Positions 1-10,802 of a stretch of DNA of 40,213 nt are shown piece by piece (position 1 is the stretch's first letter; the number at the start of each line of letters is the position of its first letter). The position numbers were made by a program, and so were the translations under genes. The notes under the pieces are model-generated. The model saw only the letters and a program-made list of their open reading frames with translations, ran no database searches and was not told the origin of the DNA. Source of the DNA: Actinomycetes bacterium (GTDB taxonomy: Bacteria; Actinomycetota; Actinomycetes; JAHEKZ01); the NCBI GenBank assembly GCA_027118455.1, contig JAJAYZ010000098.1, positions 1 through 40,213 on the forward strand. The letters are read 5' to 3'.

Positions 1-140
1 ACCGCGCCGTCCACGACGGCCACTGGACCATCACCACCAGCCCCGACGGAGCCAACAACACCATCACCTTCACCCACCCCCAACGGCTCACCACCCACCA
101 CAGCCCCCTCCCCCCACCCGACCCACTCACCACCGAATGA
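1..140 (+). CDS. C-terminal end of a DUF222/HNH endonuclease-type protein (13E12 family), truncated by the window edge
   Basis: The reading frame is open from the left edge (first full codon at base 3) and ends with TGA at 138-140. The visible 45 residues begin RAVHDGHWTITTSPDG and continue with a segment containing ITFTHP, ending in a Pro/His/Thr-rich tail. This is how the actinobacterial DUF222 plus HNH proteins end: their HNH domain closes with a histidine-containing stretch followed by a short beta-hairpin of the type VHxGxWTI..PDG..TF..P. The catalytic HNH residues lie outside the window, so activity cannot be judged. Such genes are abundant and repeated in actinobacterial genomes. The gene converges on uvrA with a hairpin between them. 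Confidence 0.75.
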   Translation, partial: RAVHDGHWTITTSPDGANNTITFTHPQRLTTHHSPLPPPDPLTTE

Positions 141-149
141 GAAAGACCA

Positions 150-172
150 GGCGCGCCCCCACCTGGCGCGCC
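150..172. terminator. GC hairpin between the convergent HNH-type gene and uvrA
   Basis: Two copies of the self-complementary octamer GGCGCGCC (150-157 and 165-172) flank a 7-nt spacer, so the RNA of either strand can form an 8-bp GC stem. It lies between two convergent stop codons, the usual place for a bidirectional terminator. There is no clear T-tract, which is common for actinobacterial terminators and lowers confidence. Confidence 0.5.
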
Positions 173-199
173 CTGCGCCGACCCGGCGCGTCGCCCGAC

Positions 200-3079
<2,880 letters not shown>

Positions 3080-3215
3080 GCGCCATCCTCAGTGCTCGGG
3101 TGTTGCAGGCTTGGTCTCTGGAGCCGTCGGCGGCAGCTGGGGGCCGCGCCTTGGGGTGTCGTCAGCCTAACCAGACCAACTGACAGGTGCTTCCTGAAGC
3201 CGGAAGGTCGGCCGG

Positions 3216-3221
3216 TAGCGT
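3216..3221 (+). promoter_or_regulatory. Probable -10 box of a leaderless promoter
   Basis: TAGCGT lies six bases before the ATG at 3228, which places transcription initiation at or next to the start codon. No Shine-Dalgarno sequence is visible. The same TANNNT arrangement precedes five other starts in this window. No convincing -35 element was found. Confidence 0.5.
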
Positions 3222-3227
3222 CAAAGC

Positions 3228-3941
3228 ATGGGCCTTGCCGTACCCCTCACACATCTGACCGAACTCGCCACCGCCGAAGTCTGCCTCACCGCTGACCTCG
3301 CTGGCCGCGACGCCGATTGGGCAGCTCAGTCATCGGGTCTGTCTGGCTGGACGCGGGCCCATCTGGTGGCCCATCTGGCCGGAAACGCCTACGGGCAGAT
3401 CAACCTCTGCGACTGGGCCGAGGCTGGCATCGAGACACCCATGTATCCGACCCCAGAGGACCGTGCCAGCGAGATCGAGCGGCGGGCCGCCCTGCCCTGG
3501 CCCGACCTCGTCCAGGACGTCCATACCGGCGCCGAGGCGCTCACGGCTCGACTGGCAACGTTGCATGAGCCGATCATGGCCCGCACGGTGCTGCTCGGAT
3601 CAGGGGCAGCCGTGAGCTCGTCCGACCTGGCAGCCATTCGGATTCGAGAGATCGAAATCCACCGCGTCGACCTGGCAGCTGAGTACCAGCCTGTCGACTG
3701 GACCGAGCCCTTCACCATCCGCACCTTCGGTCAGCTCGCACCCTTCTTCCTGAGCAAGCGTGAGGTACCAGCCCGGATGCTCCGGTCGGTCGACTCCGGC
3801 CGCTGCTGGGAGGTCGGCGCGTCCGGCCCTGACCTGGTCGGCACTGAGGCCGATCTGCTCGCCTGGCTGCTGGGGCGACCGCACGGGCCGCTCCATACCT
3901 CTGATGAGGCACCGCTCCCCGTCGCCCCCACCTGGGTGTGA
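3228..3941 (+). CDS. Maleylpyruvate isomerase family mycothiol-dependent enzyme (DinB/MDMPI fold)
   Basis: This 237-residue protein has an N-terminal DinB-like four-helix domain (about 10-150) and a C-terminal MDMPI domain (about 160-230). His49 in RAHLVAHLAGN, and Glu141 and His145 in REIEIHRVDL, have the order and spacing of the His-Glu-His zinc site of mycothiol-dependent maleylpyruvate isomerase. Family members use mycothiol, the actinobacterial thiol, as cofactor. The true substrate of this branch is unknown, and there are no gentisate-pathway genes nearby to support isomerase activity. The ATG start lies just after a -10-like box, so translation is probably leaderless. The gene is followed after 23 bp by a metallo-hydrolase gene, a pairing common near uvrA in actinobacteria. 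Confidence 0.88.
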   Translation: MGLAVPLTHLTELATAEVCLTADLAGRDADWAAQSSGLSGWTRAHLVAHLAGNAYGQINLCDWAEAGIETPMYPTPEDRASEIERRAALPWPDLVQDVHTGAEALTARLATLHEPIMARTVLLGSGAAVSSSDLAAIRIREIEIHRVDLAAEYQPVDWTEPFTIRTFGQLAPFFLSKREVPARMLRSVDSGRCWEVGASGPDLVGTEADLLAWLLGRPHGPLHTSDEAPLPVAPTWV

Positions 3942-3953
3942 CCCCGACCCACC

Positions 3954-3959
3954 AGGAGG
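3954..3959 (+). promoter_or_regulatory. Shine-Dalgarno site that sets the MBL-hydrolase start
   Basis: AGGAGG is followed by 5 bases and then ATG at 3965. This makes the ATG a far better start than the in-frame GTG at 3938, which overlaps the previous gene's stop and has no ribosome binding site. Confidence 0.75.
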
Positions 3960-3964
3960 AACCG

Positions 3965-4615
3965 ATGTCGTACACCGGAAACGTGGTCGTTGGTGGCCCA
4001 GCGCAGGTGCGCGAGCTGCCAGCACTCATCATCAGCAAGGTTGCCGTCGGTCCCTACAACAACAACTGCTATCTGCTGCGCTGTCGGCGATCAGGAGCGC
4101 AGATGCTGGTCGACGCCGCGGACGAACCGGAGGTCCTGACCGCCCTCGTTGGCGACGATGGCCTGGAAAGCGTTGTGACCACCCACCGTCATGGCGACCA
4201 CTGGCAAGCCCTCCCCGCCGTGGTAGGCGCCACTCGACCAACGACGATCGCACATCCGCTGGATGCCCCAGAACTGCCGGTAGCCACAGATGTTCTCGTC
4301 GAGGACGGCGGCACGGTTCGGGTGGGAGACGTCACCCTTGACGTGATTCACCTGCGTGGACACACACCGGGCAGCATCGCACTCCTCTACGACAACCCGG
4401 ACGGACCGCCGCACCTCTTTACCGGCGACAGCCTGTTCCCTGGGGGTGTTGGAAAGACGACACCCGAGACGTTCGCTCAGCTCATCGACGACGTCAGTAA
4501 GCGGGTCTTCGCCCGGCTCCCCGATGAGACATGGTTCTACCCCGGACACGGCAACGACTCGACCCTCGGAACCGAACGGCCGCATCTGGACGAGTGGCGG
4601 CAGCGGGGTTGGTAG
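3965..4615 (+). CDS. MBL-fold metallo-hydrolase (glyoxalase II-like)
   Basis: The protein has 216 residues from the ATG supported by AGGAGG. It carries the metallo-beta-lactamase metal motif THRHGDH (residues 73-79). Further ligands are His133 in LRGHTPGSIAL, Asp155 in LFTGDSLFPGG and His195 in FYPGHGND, which form the two-metal pattern of glyoxalase II-like hydrolases. The family hydrolyses thioesters or related substrates, and in actinobacteria a mycothiol conjugate is plausible. The link to the upstream mycothiol-type gene is inferred from adjacency. An MBL gene beside uvrA is a recurrent actinobacterial arrangement (for example the Rv1637c-uvrA region of M. tuberculosis). The exact substrate cannot be read from the sequence. 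Confidence 0.9.
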   Translation: MSYTGNVVVGGPAQVRELPALIISKVAVGPYNNNCYLLRCRRSGAQMLVDAADEPEVLTALVGDDGLESVVTTHRHGDHWQALPAVVGATRPTTIAHPLDAPELPVATDVLVEDGGTVRVGDVTLDVIHLRGHTPGSIALLYDNPDGPPHLFTGDSLFPGGVGKTTPETFAQLIDDVSKRVFARLPDETWFYPGHGNDSTLGTERPHLDEWRQRGW

Positions 4616-4689
4616 AGGTGCGCGACCTACATCCACCCGGGCAGATCGCGTCCGAGCCACTCCGGCAGGTCTAACTTCTCGCCGCGCAA

Positions 4690-5458
4690 CGGATGCGGAG
4701 CTCGGCGTACAGCTGAAGGTCAATGGGGGAAAACCGTCCCTAGACATCTCGACGTTACTTCGCTGCAGGTGCTCCTTCAACTGCCCGTCTGCGCTATTGA
4801 TGGTGCGCTCCCAGAAGGTGTTGCTCGATCGCAGTCCGACGCCATCGGCACCGGCGGGGTCCAGCCCCAGGACGCTGCAGGTACTACACAGAACCCCCTG
4901 GGATCAGCCCTTAGCTCGTCCATCAGGTGGACGAGGATCCGGTTCCGCCCGACGCGCGCTTCAAGGGCCGTCAGCTGTCGGAGGTAGTGGCCGTTGTGCA
5001 GGTACGAAACGGCAGCCGGCTGGCCATCCTTGCTCTTGGCCGGCCGCTCTGGCCGGCTGCAACCGCTTCAGCGAAGCCGCCCAGCGACTCTTTGCCCTTG
5101 CAGCGCGCGAACCAGTTATGCGAGTGGGCCCCGGCGACCGGCTCGCGCAGGATCGCGACGAACCGTGCCGAGGGCAACGCGTCGACCATCGCTTCTCGAG
5201 CCCGGTCCGTGTATAGGTAAAAGAAGGTGGACTCTCCTTACGCAACGTGTTCGGGTTCAGGTCGGAACTGTTGTGCGTACCAGTCCGGGCCCTGGGAGAG
5301 GTGCTTGTCGAAGAAGTGCGGCTCTTTCGGGTCGGACATCGAGGCATCCGGCAACTGTCCGAGGAGATCATGCAGGGTGTCGTTCCCGACTTCTGGGCAC
5401 CGACGACGAAGTGGGCAGCGGCACGGATTGACTCTGGAACCCGAAGGCCACCCGTGCC
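4690..5458 (-). pseudogene. Decayed PAPS-dependent sulfotransferase
   Basis: Minus-strand pieces in changing frames reassemble a sulfotransferase. From about 5458, HFVVGAQKSGT is the 5'-phosphosulfate-binding loop; the frame then breaks near 5380. Next, in another frame, come TLHDLLGQLPDASMSDPKEP and HFFDKH...DWYAQQF. An in-frame TAA at 5238-5240 interrupts the chain, which resumes as GESTFFYLYTDRA and ALPSARFVAILREPVAGAHS (3'-phosphate motif, its second Arg replaced by Gly). A second frame break near 5020 leads to YLHNGHYLRQLTALEARVG and ILVHLMDELRADP. A third break near 4880 leads to VLGLDPAGADGVG and the C-terminus. That makes three frameshifts, one nonsense codon and no clear start. This remnant fills the 4616-5472 gap; I see no other gene there. 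The end coordinates are approximate. Confidence 0.85.
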
Positions 5459-5472
5459 CTACTACTGCCGCG

Positions 5473-6480
5473 TCATCCGGACGCGCCGTCGCCCGCCTCA
5501 GCATGTTTTTTGTGACCATGCAGAGCCCCACTGTGGGCACGCGCAGACGGGTCTCGACGTGCCTTCACCAGGCTGGCAATCGTGGTGACCGTCAGTGTGA
5601 CCAAGATGAACACCAGCGAGGCGGCCGTCGGGATCTTGGGCACCTCAGGGACGACCTCATGGACGAAGGTGACGATGAGCTTGATTCCAATGAAGCCGAG
5701 GATGATCGACAGCCCAACAGCGAGGTAGATCAGCTTGTCCAAGAGGTTGTGCAGCACGAAGAAGAGCGCGCGGAGACCGAGGAGCGCAAAGGCATTGGCA
5801 GCGAAGACCAGGAACGGCACCTGGGTGACCCCGAAGGTTGCCGGGATCGAGTCAAGGGCGAACAGCAGATCGGTGGATCCGATCGCAACGAGGACGAGCG
5901 CCATGGGGGTCCAGAATCGAATTCCATCCTTGGTGATTCGCAGTTTGTTGCCGTGGTAGTCGTCGGTGATGTTCAGCCGCCGTCGGGCAAAAAGCAGCAC
6001 AGCGTTGTCGTCGAGTTCGGCGTCCTCGTTGCGATGGCGGTAGAGCTGCACGGCGGTCCAGATCAAGAAGAGGCCGAAGATCACGAACGTGAACGCGAAG
6101 TACGTGAGCGCAGCGGCGCCCACGGCGATGAAGATCGTGCGCAGGACCAGCGCGAGCGCTACCCCGATCAGGAGCGCTCGCTGCTGCAGCACGCTCGGTA
6201 CCGCGAACTTGGCGAAGATGATCACAAAGATGAAGAGGTTGTCGACCGACAAGCTCTTCTCCACCAGCCACGCCGCGTAGTACTGGGTGCCGTAGTCAGC
6301 TCCAGCCTGGGTCCAGACCACCACACCGAAGGTGAGTGCGACGCCGACGTAGAAGAGTGACCAGAGGGTGGCCTCCCGCATCGAGACCTCGTGGGGGTTA
6401 CGCCCAACGACGAAATCGAAGGCAAGCAGCACAAGAACCAACGCGACCGTGGCAGCCCACGCCCAGAGGGGTACATCCAT
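5473..6480 (-). CDS. TerC/Alx-family integral membrane protein, copy 1
   Basis: This 335-residue protein has about 8-9 hydrophobic segments and the TerC hallmarks: SLSVDNLFIFVII (Asp80) and IGSTDLLFALDSIPA (Asp204, Asp210), acidic residues inside membrane helices. TerC/Alx proteins are linked to tellurite resistance and, in better-studied members, to manganese export and metal loading of secreted enzymes. The C-terminal tail is rich in His and Lys (HSGALHGHKKH), which could bind metal; that is an inference. The ATG lies 7 bases after a TATCGT -10 box, and the intervening AGGAGAC is too close for a normal Shine-Dalgarno. A paralogue lies directly upstream (stop at 6523). The gene's own stop is next to the sulfotransferase relic. 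Confidence 0.93.
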   Translation of the reverse strand: MDVPLWAWAATVALVLVLLAFDFVVGRNPHEVSMREATLWSLFYVGVALTFGVVVWTQAGADYGTQYYAAWLVEKSLSVDNLFIFVIIFAKFAVPSVLQQRALLIGVALALVLRTIFIAVGAAALTYFAFTFVIFGLFLIWTAVQLYRHRNEDAELDDNAVLLFARRRLNITDDYHGNKLRITKDGIRFWTPMALVLVAIGSTDLLFALDSIPATFGVTQVPFLVFAANAFALLGLRALFFVLHNLLDKLIYLAVGLSIILGFIGIKLIVTFVHEVVPEVPKIPTAASLVFILVTLTVTTIASLVKARRDPSARAHSGALHGHKKHAEAGDGASG

Positions 6481-6487
6481 GTCTCCT

Positions 6488-6493
6488 ACGATA
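6488..6493 (-). promoter_or_regulatory. Probable -10 box for TerC copy 1
   Basis: Read on the minus strand, TATCGT is followed by 7 bases and the ATG at 6478-6480, consistent with a leaderless transcript. It lies in the 42-bp gap after the upstream terC-like gene and would give copy 1 its own promoter. Confidence 0.5.
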
Positions 6494-6522
6494 CCAGGGA
6501 CATGCGAACTGTGCTTCGTGGG

Positions 6523-7503
6523 TTAGTTGGTGCCGCCCGTGCTGCGAGTGTGCGCCAGGCTGGCAACGGCGGTGACCACCAGGACGGTCACGATCACTCC
6601 TAGGCTCACCGTCACTGGGATCTCAGGGGCCCACGGCACCGGCTCCCCGCCATTGATGAAGGGGAGCGAGTTGGTGTGGAGCGCCTCCAGGATCAGTTTG
6701 ACCCCGATGAAGCCGAGCACCACGGCTAACCCGATGCTGAGGAAGACCAGTCGATCGAGCAGCCCACCGAGGAGGAAGTAGAGCTGACGGAGTCCCATCA
6801 GAGCGAATGCATTAGCAGTGAAGACCAGGTAGGGCTCTTTGGTGAGCCCGAAGATCGCCGGGATCGAGTCGAGCGCGAAGAGCAGGTCGGTGGTTCCGAT
6901 GGCCACCATGACGACCAACATCGGCGTGAAGAGTCGTCGGCCGTCGACCACCGTTCTCAGGTTGTTGCCGTCGTACTGCTCCGTCGTCGGCAGGACTGCT
7001 CGCACCCAGCCGATCACCCGGTTCTCGCGGAACTCCCCACTCTTCTCCTCGTCGTGTCGAGCGAGGTTGTAGGCGGTATAGATCAAGAACGCCCCGAATA
7101 TGTAGAACACCCATGAGTACCGGGTTATGGCGGCTGCGCCCAGAACGATGAATCCCGCCCGCATGACCAAAGCGAGCGCGATGCCCACCAGCAAGACGAA
7201 CTGCTGACTCTGCCTCGGAACCCGAAAGCGCGACATAATGATCACGAAGACAAAGAGGTTGTCGACCGAGAGCGAGTACTCGGTCAGCCAGCCCGCGTAG
7301 AACTGGCCGGCGTATTGTCCGCCGAACTCGGCGGCGATGAACAGACCGAACGCGATCGCCGCCGCGACATAAAAGGCGGTCCAGAGCGACGCCTCACGCA
7401 TCGAAACCGCATGAGGCTTGCGTACGGCCAGGAAGAAGTCGAGCGTGAAGACCGCGACGAGGGCCACCAGGGTGACCGCCCAGAGAGTGCCGTCGATCTG
7501 CAC
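6523..7503 (-). CDS. TerC/Alx-family integral membrane protein, copy 2
   Basis: This 326-residue paralogue of the next gene downstream has the same helix pattern and signatures: YSLSVDNLFVFVII (Asp81) and IGTTDLLFALDSIPA in the second half. It lacks the His-rich tail of copy 1 and ends in a short Thr/Arg stretch. The start is GTG at 7501-7503, preceded by AAGGAG with 4 bases between. The role is presumably metal-ion (manganese-like) transport or tellurium resistance, from family knowledge only. Only 83 bp separate it from uvrB, and a hairpin in that space suggests it is not simply read through from uvrB. I saw no yybP-ykoY-like manganese riboswitch in the short leader. Confidence 0.93.
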   Translation of the reverse strand: MQIDGTLWAVTLVALVAVFTLDFFLAVRKPHAVSMREASLWTAFYVAAAIAFGLFIAAEFGGQYAGQFYAGWLTEYSLSVDNLFVFVIIMSRFRVPRQSQQFVLLVGIALALVMRAGFIVLGAAAITRYSWVFYIFGAFLIYTAYNLARHDEEKSGEFRENRVIGWVRAVLPTTEQYDGNNLRTVVDGRRLFTPMLVVMVAIGTTDLLFALDSIPAIFGLTKEPYLVFTANAFALMGLRQLYFLLGGLLDRLVFLSIGLAVVLGFIGVKLILEALHTNSLPFINGGEPVPWAPEIPVTVSLGVIVTVLVVTAVASLAHTRSTGGTN

Positions 7504-7550
7504 TGCACTCCTTTGACAGCAGGGGTGAGACTGCGAGGACCAGATGCAAA

Positions 7551-7576
7551 GCCGTCAGCCGCTGGGGGCCGACGGC
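7551..7576 (-). terminator. Rho-independent-like terminator after uvrB
   Basis: On the minus strand GCCGTCGGCC pairs with GGCTGACGGC around a 6-nt loop, a 10-bp stem with one G-U pair, followed by a short TTT. It lies 10 bp past the uvrB stop and before the terC-like start, so it probably ends or attenuates uvrB transcripts. Confidence 0.6.
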
Positions 7577-7586
7577 ACATTCTGTC

Positions 7587-9701
7587 CTACCCAGGAACTC
7601 CTGCCTCGCGCATCCCCCTGAGCTCCTTCTTGAGCTCAGATATCTCGTCACGGAGCCGTGCGGCAACCTCGAACTGCAGGTCGGCGGCTGCAGCCTGCAT
7701 CTGGTCGGTGAGTTGCCCGATCAAGTCAGCGAGATCCGCACTCGGCAAGTTGGCGAGATCGGCCGCATGACGGCCGACATCGGACATCTTTGAACCGAGC
7801 CCGGGAACTGGCGCCTTCCCCCGGCTCTGGGTGCGACCGGAGCCACCCAGCAACTCGGCCGTGTCGGCGACCTCGCGAGCCAACATCTCGGTGATGTCGC
7901 CGATCCGTTTCCGCAGCGGCTTGGGATCGAGGCCATGCTCGGTGTTGTAAGCGATCTGCTTGGCACGGCGCCGGTTGGTCTCGTCAATCGCGTGCTGCAT
8001 CGAAGGGGTGATCTTGTCGGCGTACATGTGCACCTGTCCCGAGACATTGCGGGCGGCTCGACCGATCGTCTGGATCAATGAGGTACCGGAGCGGAGAAAG
8101 CCCTCTTTGTCCGCGTCCAGAATGGCGACGAGCGACACCTCGGGCAAGTCGAGCCCCTCACGCAGGAGGTTGATGCCCACCAGGACGTCGTACTCTCCCA
8201 TCCGAAGCTCGCGGAGCAGCTCGACGCGGCGCAGCGTGTCGACCTCGGAGTGCAGGTAGCGCACCCGGACGCCGAGCTCGAGGAGGTAGTCAGTGAGATC
8301 CTCGGACATCTTCTTGGTCAACGTGGTGACCAAGACCCGCTCGTGACGTTCCTCCCTGAGCCGGATTTCGTGGATGAGATCGTCGATCTGCCCAGAGGTC
8401 GGCTTGATGATGACCTCGGGGTCGATCAGCCCGGTCGGTCGGATGATCTGTTCGACGAATCCATTACCCCTGCCCAGTTCATACTTGCCAGGAGTAGCCG
8501 ACAGGTAGACGGTTTGGCCGACCCGCTCGACGAACTCGTCGAAGGTGAGCGGCCGGTTGTCCATGGCACTAGGGAGCCGGAACCCGTGATCAACGAGGGT
8601 GCGCTTGCGGGACATGTCCCCCTCGTACATGGCTCCGATCTGCGGGACGGTCACGTGCGACTCGTCGATGACCAACAGGAAGTCTTCTGGGAAGTAGTCG
8701 ACCAGGCAGTTCGGTGGCGTACCGGCCGCTCGACCGTCCAGATTTCGTGAATAGTTCTCGATGCCTGAGCACGAGCCGACCTGCCGCATCATCTCGATGT
8801 CGTACGTCGTACGCATCCGCAGGCGCTGAGCTTCAAGGAGCTTGTTCTGCTGCTCGAGCTCGGCGAGCCGGTCGGCCAGATCGACCTCGATCTCGCCGAT
8901 CGCCCGCTCCATGCTTTCTGGCCCAGCCGCGTAGTGCGAGGCCGGGAAGACGTACATCTCTTGGTCTTCGGTGATGACCTCACCAGTGAGTGGGTGCAGC
9001 GTCGACAGCGCCTCGATCTCATCGCCGAAGAACTCGATCCGCACCGCGTGCAGCTCGTAGACCGGGATCACCTCGACGGTGTCCCCCCGTACCCGGAAGG
9101 TTCCACGGGTGAAGGCGATGTCGTTGCGGGTGTACTGGACATCGACGAGGTGGCGAAGCAGGCTCTGCCGGTCGATGGAGTCGCCAACCCGCAGCTTCAC
9201 CATTCGGTCGACGTACTCCTGTGGCGTCCCGAGACCGTAGATCGCCGAGACGGTGGCAACCACGATCGTGTCGCGCCTCGTGAGCAAACTATTTGTGGCC
9301 GAGTAGCGGAGCCGCTCAACCTCGTCGTTGATCGCGGTGTCTTTCTCGATGTAGGTATCGGTCTGCGGAATGTACGCCTCAGGCTGGTAGTAGTCGTAGT
9401 ACGAGACGAAGTACTCGACCGCATTGTTCGGGAGCAGTTCGCGGAACTCGTTCGCCAGCTGAGCCGCGAGGGTCTTGTTCGGCGCCATGACCAGCGTTGG
9501 GCGTTGCAGCCGCTCGATCAGCCACGCCGTTGTTGCCGATTTGCCGGTCCCGGTGGCCCCAAGCAGCACGATGTCTTGCTCGGCTGCGCGGATGCGCCGC
9601 TCGAGGTCGTCGATCGCCTGCGGCTGGTCACCACTGGGCACGAAGTCTGAGATGACCTCGAAGGGGGCAACGGTCCTGGTGATGTCAGTGGATGGGCGCA
9701 C
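7587..9701 (-). CDS. uvrB: UvrB, damage-verification helicase subunit of UvrABC
   Basis: This 704-residue protein has the complete UvrB layout. Walker A is GATGTGKS at residues 48-55. The beta-hairpin [20 protein letters not shown] (about 101-120) inserts between DNA strands to lock onto the lesion. Further helicase motifs include LVIDESH, YLSATPG and [10 protein letters not shown]. The C-terminal UVR domain ([20 protein letters not shown]) binds UvrC. The start is GTG at 9699-9701, giving [20 protein letters not shown]. There is no Shine-Dalgarno; a TAGCGT box six bases upstream suggests a leaderless message. The first T of that box is also the first base of the coaE stop codon. The gene is followed by a hairpin terminator. 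Confidence 0.98.
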   Translation of the reverse strand: MRPSTDITRTVAPFEVISDFVPSGDQPQAIDDLERRIRAAEQDIVLLGATGTGKSATTAWLIERLQRPTLVMAPNKTLAAQLANEFRELLPNNAVEYFVSYYDYYQPEAYIPQTDTYIEKDTAINDEVERLRYSATNSLLTRRDTIVVATVSAIYGLGTPQEYVDRMVKLRVGDSIDRQSLLRHLVDVQYTRNDIAFTRGTFRVRGDTVEVIPVYELHAVRIEFFGDEIEALSTLHPLTGEVITEDQEMYVFPASHYAAGPESMERAIGEIEVDLADRLAELEQQNKLLEAQRLRMRTTYDIEMMRQVGSCSGIENYSRNLDGRAAGTPPNCLVDYFPEDFLLVIDESHVTVPQIGAMYEGDMSRKRTLVDHGFRLPSAMDNRPLTFDEFVERVGQTVYLSATPGKYELGRGNGFVEQIIRPTGLIDPEVIIKPTSGQIDDLIHEIRLREERHERVLVTTLTKKMSEDLTDYLLELGVRVRYLHSEVDTLRRVELLRELRMGEYDVLVGINLLREGLDLPEVSLVAILDADKEGFLRSGTSLIQTIGRAARNVSGQVHMYADKITPSMQHAIDETNRRRAKQIAYNTEHGLDPKPLRKRIGDITEMLAREVADTAELLGGSGRTQSRGKAPVPGLGSKMSDVGRHAADLANLPSADLADLIGQLTDQMQAAAADLQFEVAARLRDEISELKKELRGMREAGVPG

Positions 9702-9707
9702 GAGTCC

Positions 9708-9713
9708 ACGCTA
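9708..9713 (-). promoter_or_regulatory. Probable -10 box of uvrB, sharing its TAG with the coaE stop codon
   Basis: On the minus strand TAGCGT is followed by GGACTC and the uvrB GTG. The first three bases (9713-9711) are the stop codon of coaE. The spacing matches other leaderless promoters here. It would allow uvrB to be transcribed independently of coaE. Confidence 0.5.
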
Positions 9714-10340
9714 TCTCCCGGCACTGACAGGGGGATCGTCTCCGGTGAGCCAACGCCACAGCCGGGCTACCTGAACGCGCAGCGCTACCTCATCGCCCCC
9801 GTTGTCCACCACCCGATCGGCCAAGGCGAGCCACTCGACACGGCTCTGCTGAGCAGCCATCCTTGCCTCAATCTGGGTCTCGTCTAGCCCCCGTTGGCGC
9901 AGCCGCTCACGGCGGGCATCGTCGGGAGCGTCAACGACCACGACGACGGGCGGGTCTGCGAAGGGGCTGTGACCAGGAATCGGCACTTCGTAGACGAGCA
10001 GGGCAGCGTCGCGGTCGAGCGCGAACCGTTCAGCTGCTTCGGACTGGACCTGGGGGTGGATGATCGCTTCCAGCTGGGCGAGCTGGTCGGGGGCGTTGAA
10101 CACCAGCTCGGCAAGCCCAGCCCGGTCCAGAGAGCCGTCAGCGGACAGAACAGCAGTTCCGAACGCTGCAACAACGGCCGCCAGGCCGGCGCCTCCCGGC
10201 GCAACCACCTCACGGGCCAATACGTCAGCGTCGACGACGTGCGCTCCCCATGCGCTCAGCAGCCGACCGACCGATGACTTGCCCGAGCCAACCCCACCGG
10301 TGAGTACGACGGGCCGATGGGCACTCCTCGGGTGCACCAC
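9711..10340 (-). CDS. coaE: Dephospho-CoA kinase, last step of coenzyme A synthesis
   Basis: This 209-residue protein begins near the P-loop VLTGGVGSGKSSVG (Walker A GGVGSGKS at residues 15-22). It continues with the CoaE pattern VVDADVLAREVV, IIHPQV (about 113-118) and a LID-like RLRQRGLDETQIEARM. The enzyme phosphorylates the 3'-hydroxyl of dephospho-CoA in the cytoplasm. The protein is a single-domain form without the C-terminal GrpB-like extension found in mycobacteria. Two adjacent GTG codons occur at the 5' end, so the start could be 10340 or 10337. The gene sits 9 bp before uvrB on the same strand, a common actinobacterial order, but here rpsA is more than 7 kb away, with a sugar transferase and sulfate-activation genes in between. 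Confidence 0.96.
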   Translation of the reverse strand: MVHPRSAHRPVVLTGGVGSGKSSVGRLLSAWGAHVVDADVLAREVVAPGGAGLAAVVAAFGTAVLSADGSLDRAGLAELVFNAPDQLAQLEAIIHPQVQSEAAERFALDRDAALLVYEVPIPGHSPFADPPVVVVVDAPDDARRERLRQRGLDETQIEARMAAQQSRVEWLALADRVVDNGGDEVALRVQVARLWRWLTGDDPPVSAGR

Positions 10341-10467
10341 GCGTCTTTGACCGCCTCTCGCCCCGACCTGGTCCGGTTTCGCATGTACCGGAACACCCTC
10401 AACCCTAGGTCTGAACGGCTCTGCCGGACGTCACCTCCGACCGCCTACCCAGCTACCGTGATCTACC

Positions 10468-10770
10468 GTGACCAACCTGCACGCCGACCGTTCCTACGAC
10501 GACCTCCCCGAATCGGACGTCGCCACGGTTCTGCAGGTGCCCCTGCTCTGGGGTCCGGCCCCCGTTCCGTCGCCCCCGACGCCGTTCGGCAGGCCTCGTC
10601 GGCGCTCAGCCGGTCGCCACCGATCGACGCCTCGAAGACAGGTGTCGACCACCGGACGTTGGATCGATCATCCGCTGGCTCATACCGCCCACGTCGGACT
10701 GGTATCGGCAGCTCTGGTATTGGCGCTGTCCACCGGGGTTCTGTTGGCACTGGCACTCTGGTTGCCCTAG
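10468..10770 (+). CDS. Hypothetical small protein with a C-terminal membrane segment
   Basis: This 100-residue frame is unrecognised. Its first two thirds are Pro/Arg-rich and likely disordered. The last 25 residues form one clear hydrophobic helix, VGLVSAALVLALSTGVLLAL, ending in WLP at the stop, which resembles a tail-anchored membrane protein. The start is GTG at 10468. A TACCGT box eight bases upstream could support leaderless transcription, and there is no Shine-Dalgarno. The gene lies divergently from coaE and converges on the sugar transferase. An overlapping minus-strand frame (10463-10756) lacks any membrane or motif signal and is less likely. This may not be a real gene. Confidence 0.5.
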   Translation: MTNLHADRSYDDLPESDVATVLQVPLLWGPAPVPSPPTPFGRPRRRSAGRHRSTPRRQVSTTGRWIDHPLAHTAHVGLVSAALVLALSTGVLLALALWLP

Positions 10771-10802
10771 AGCCGATCGTTCTGCGCGCCGATCAGCGCC
10801 GA

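Noticed and set aside
3080..3227. SOS (LexA) box controlling uvrA
   Set aside because: No CGAAC-N4-GTTCG-type palindrome was found in the uvrA upstream gap or at the uvrB start.
4690..5458. Sulfotransferase frameshifts as simple sequencing errors
   Set aside because: This cannot be excluded, but the added in-frame TAA, the missing start and the intact state of every other long gene in the window favour real decay.
5227..6360. Plus-strand frame of 377 codons opposite the TerC-like gene and sulfotransferase relic
   Set aside because: Its product is a Glu/Asp/Arg-rich shadow of the TerC membrane helices read in reverse and has no independent support.
7504..7586. yybP-ykoY manganese riboswitch before the TerC-like gene
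   Set aside because: The 83-bp gap is taken up by a simple terminator stem and a Shine-Dalgarno; the conserved riboswitch loops are absent.
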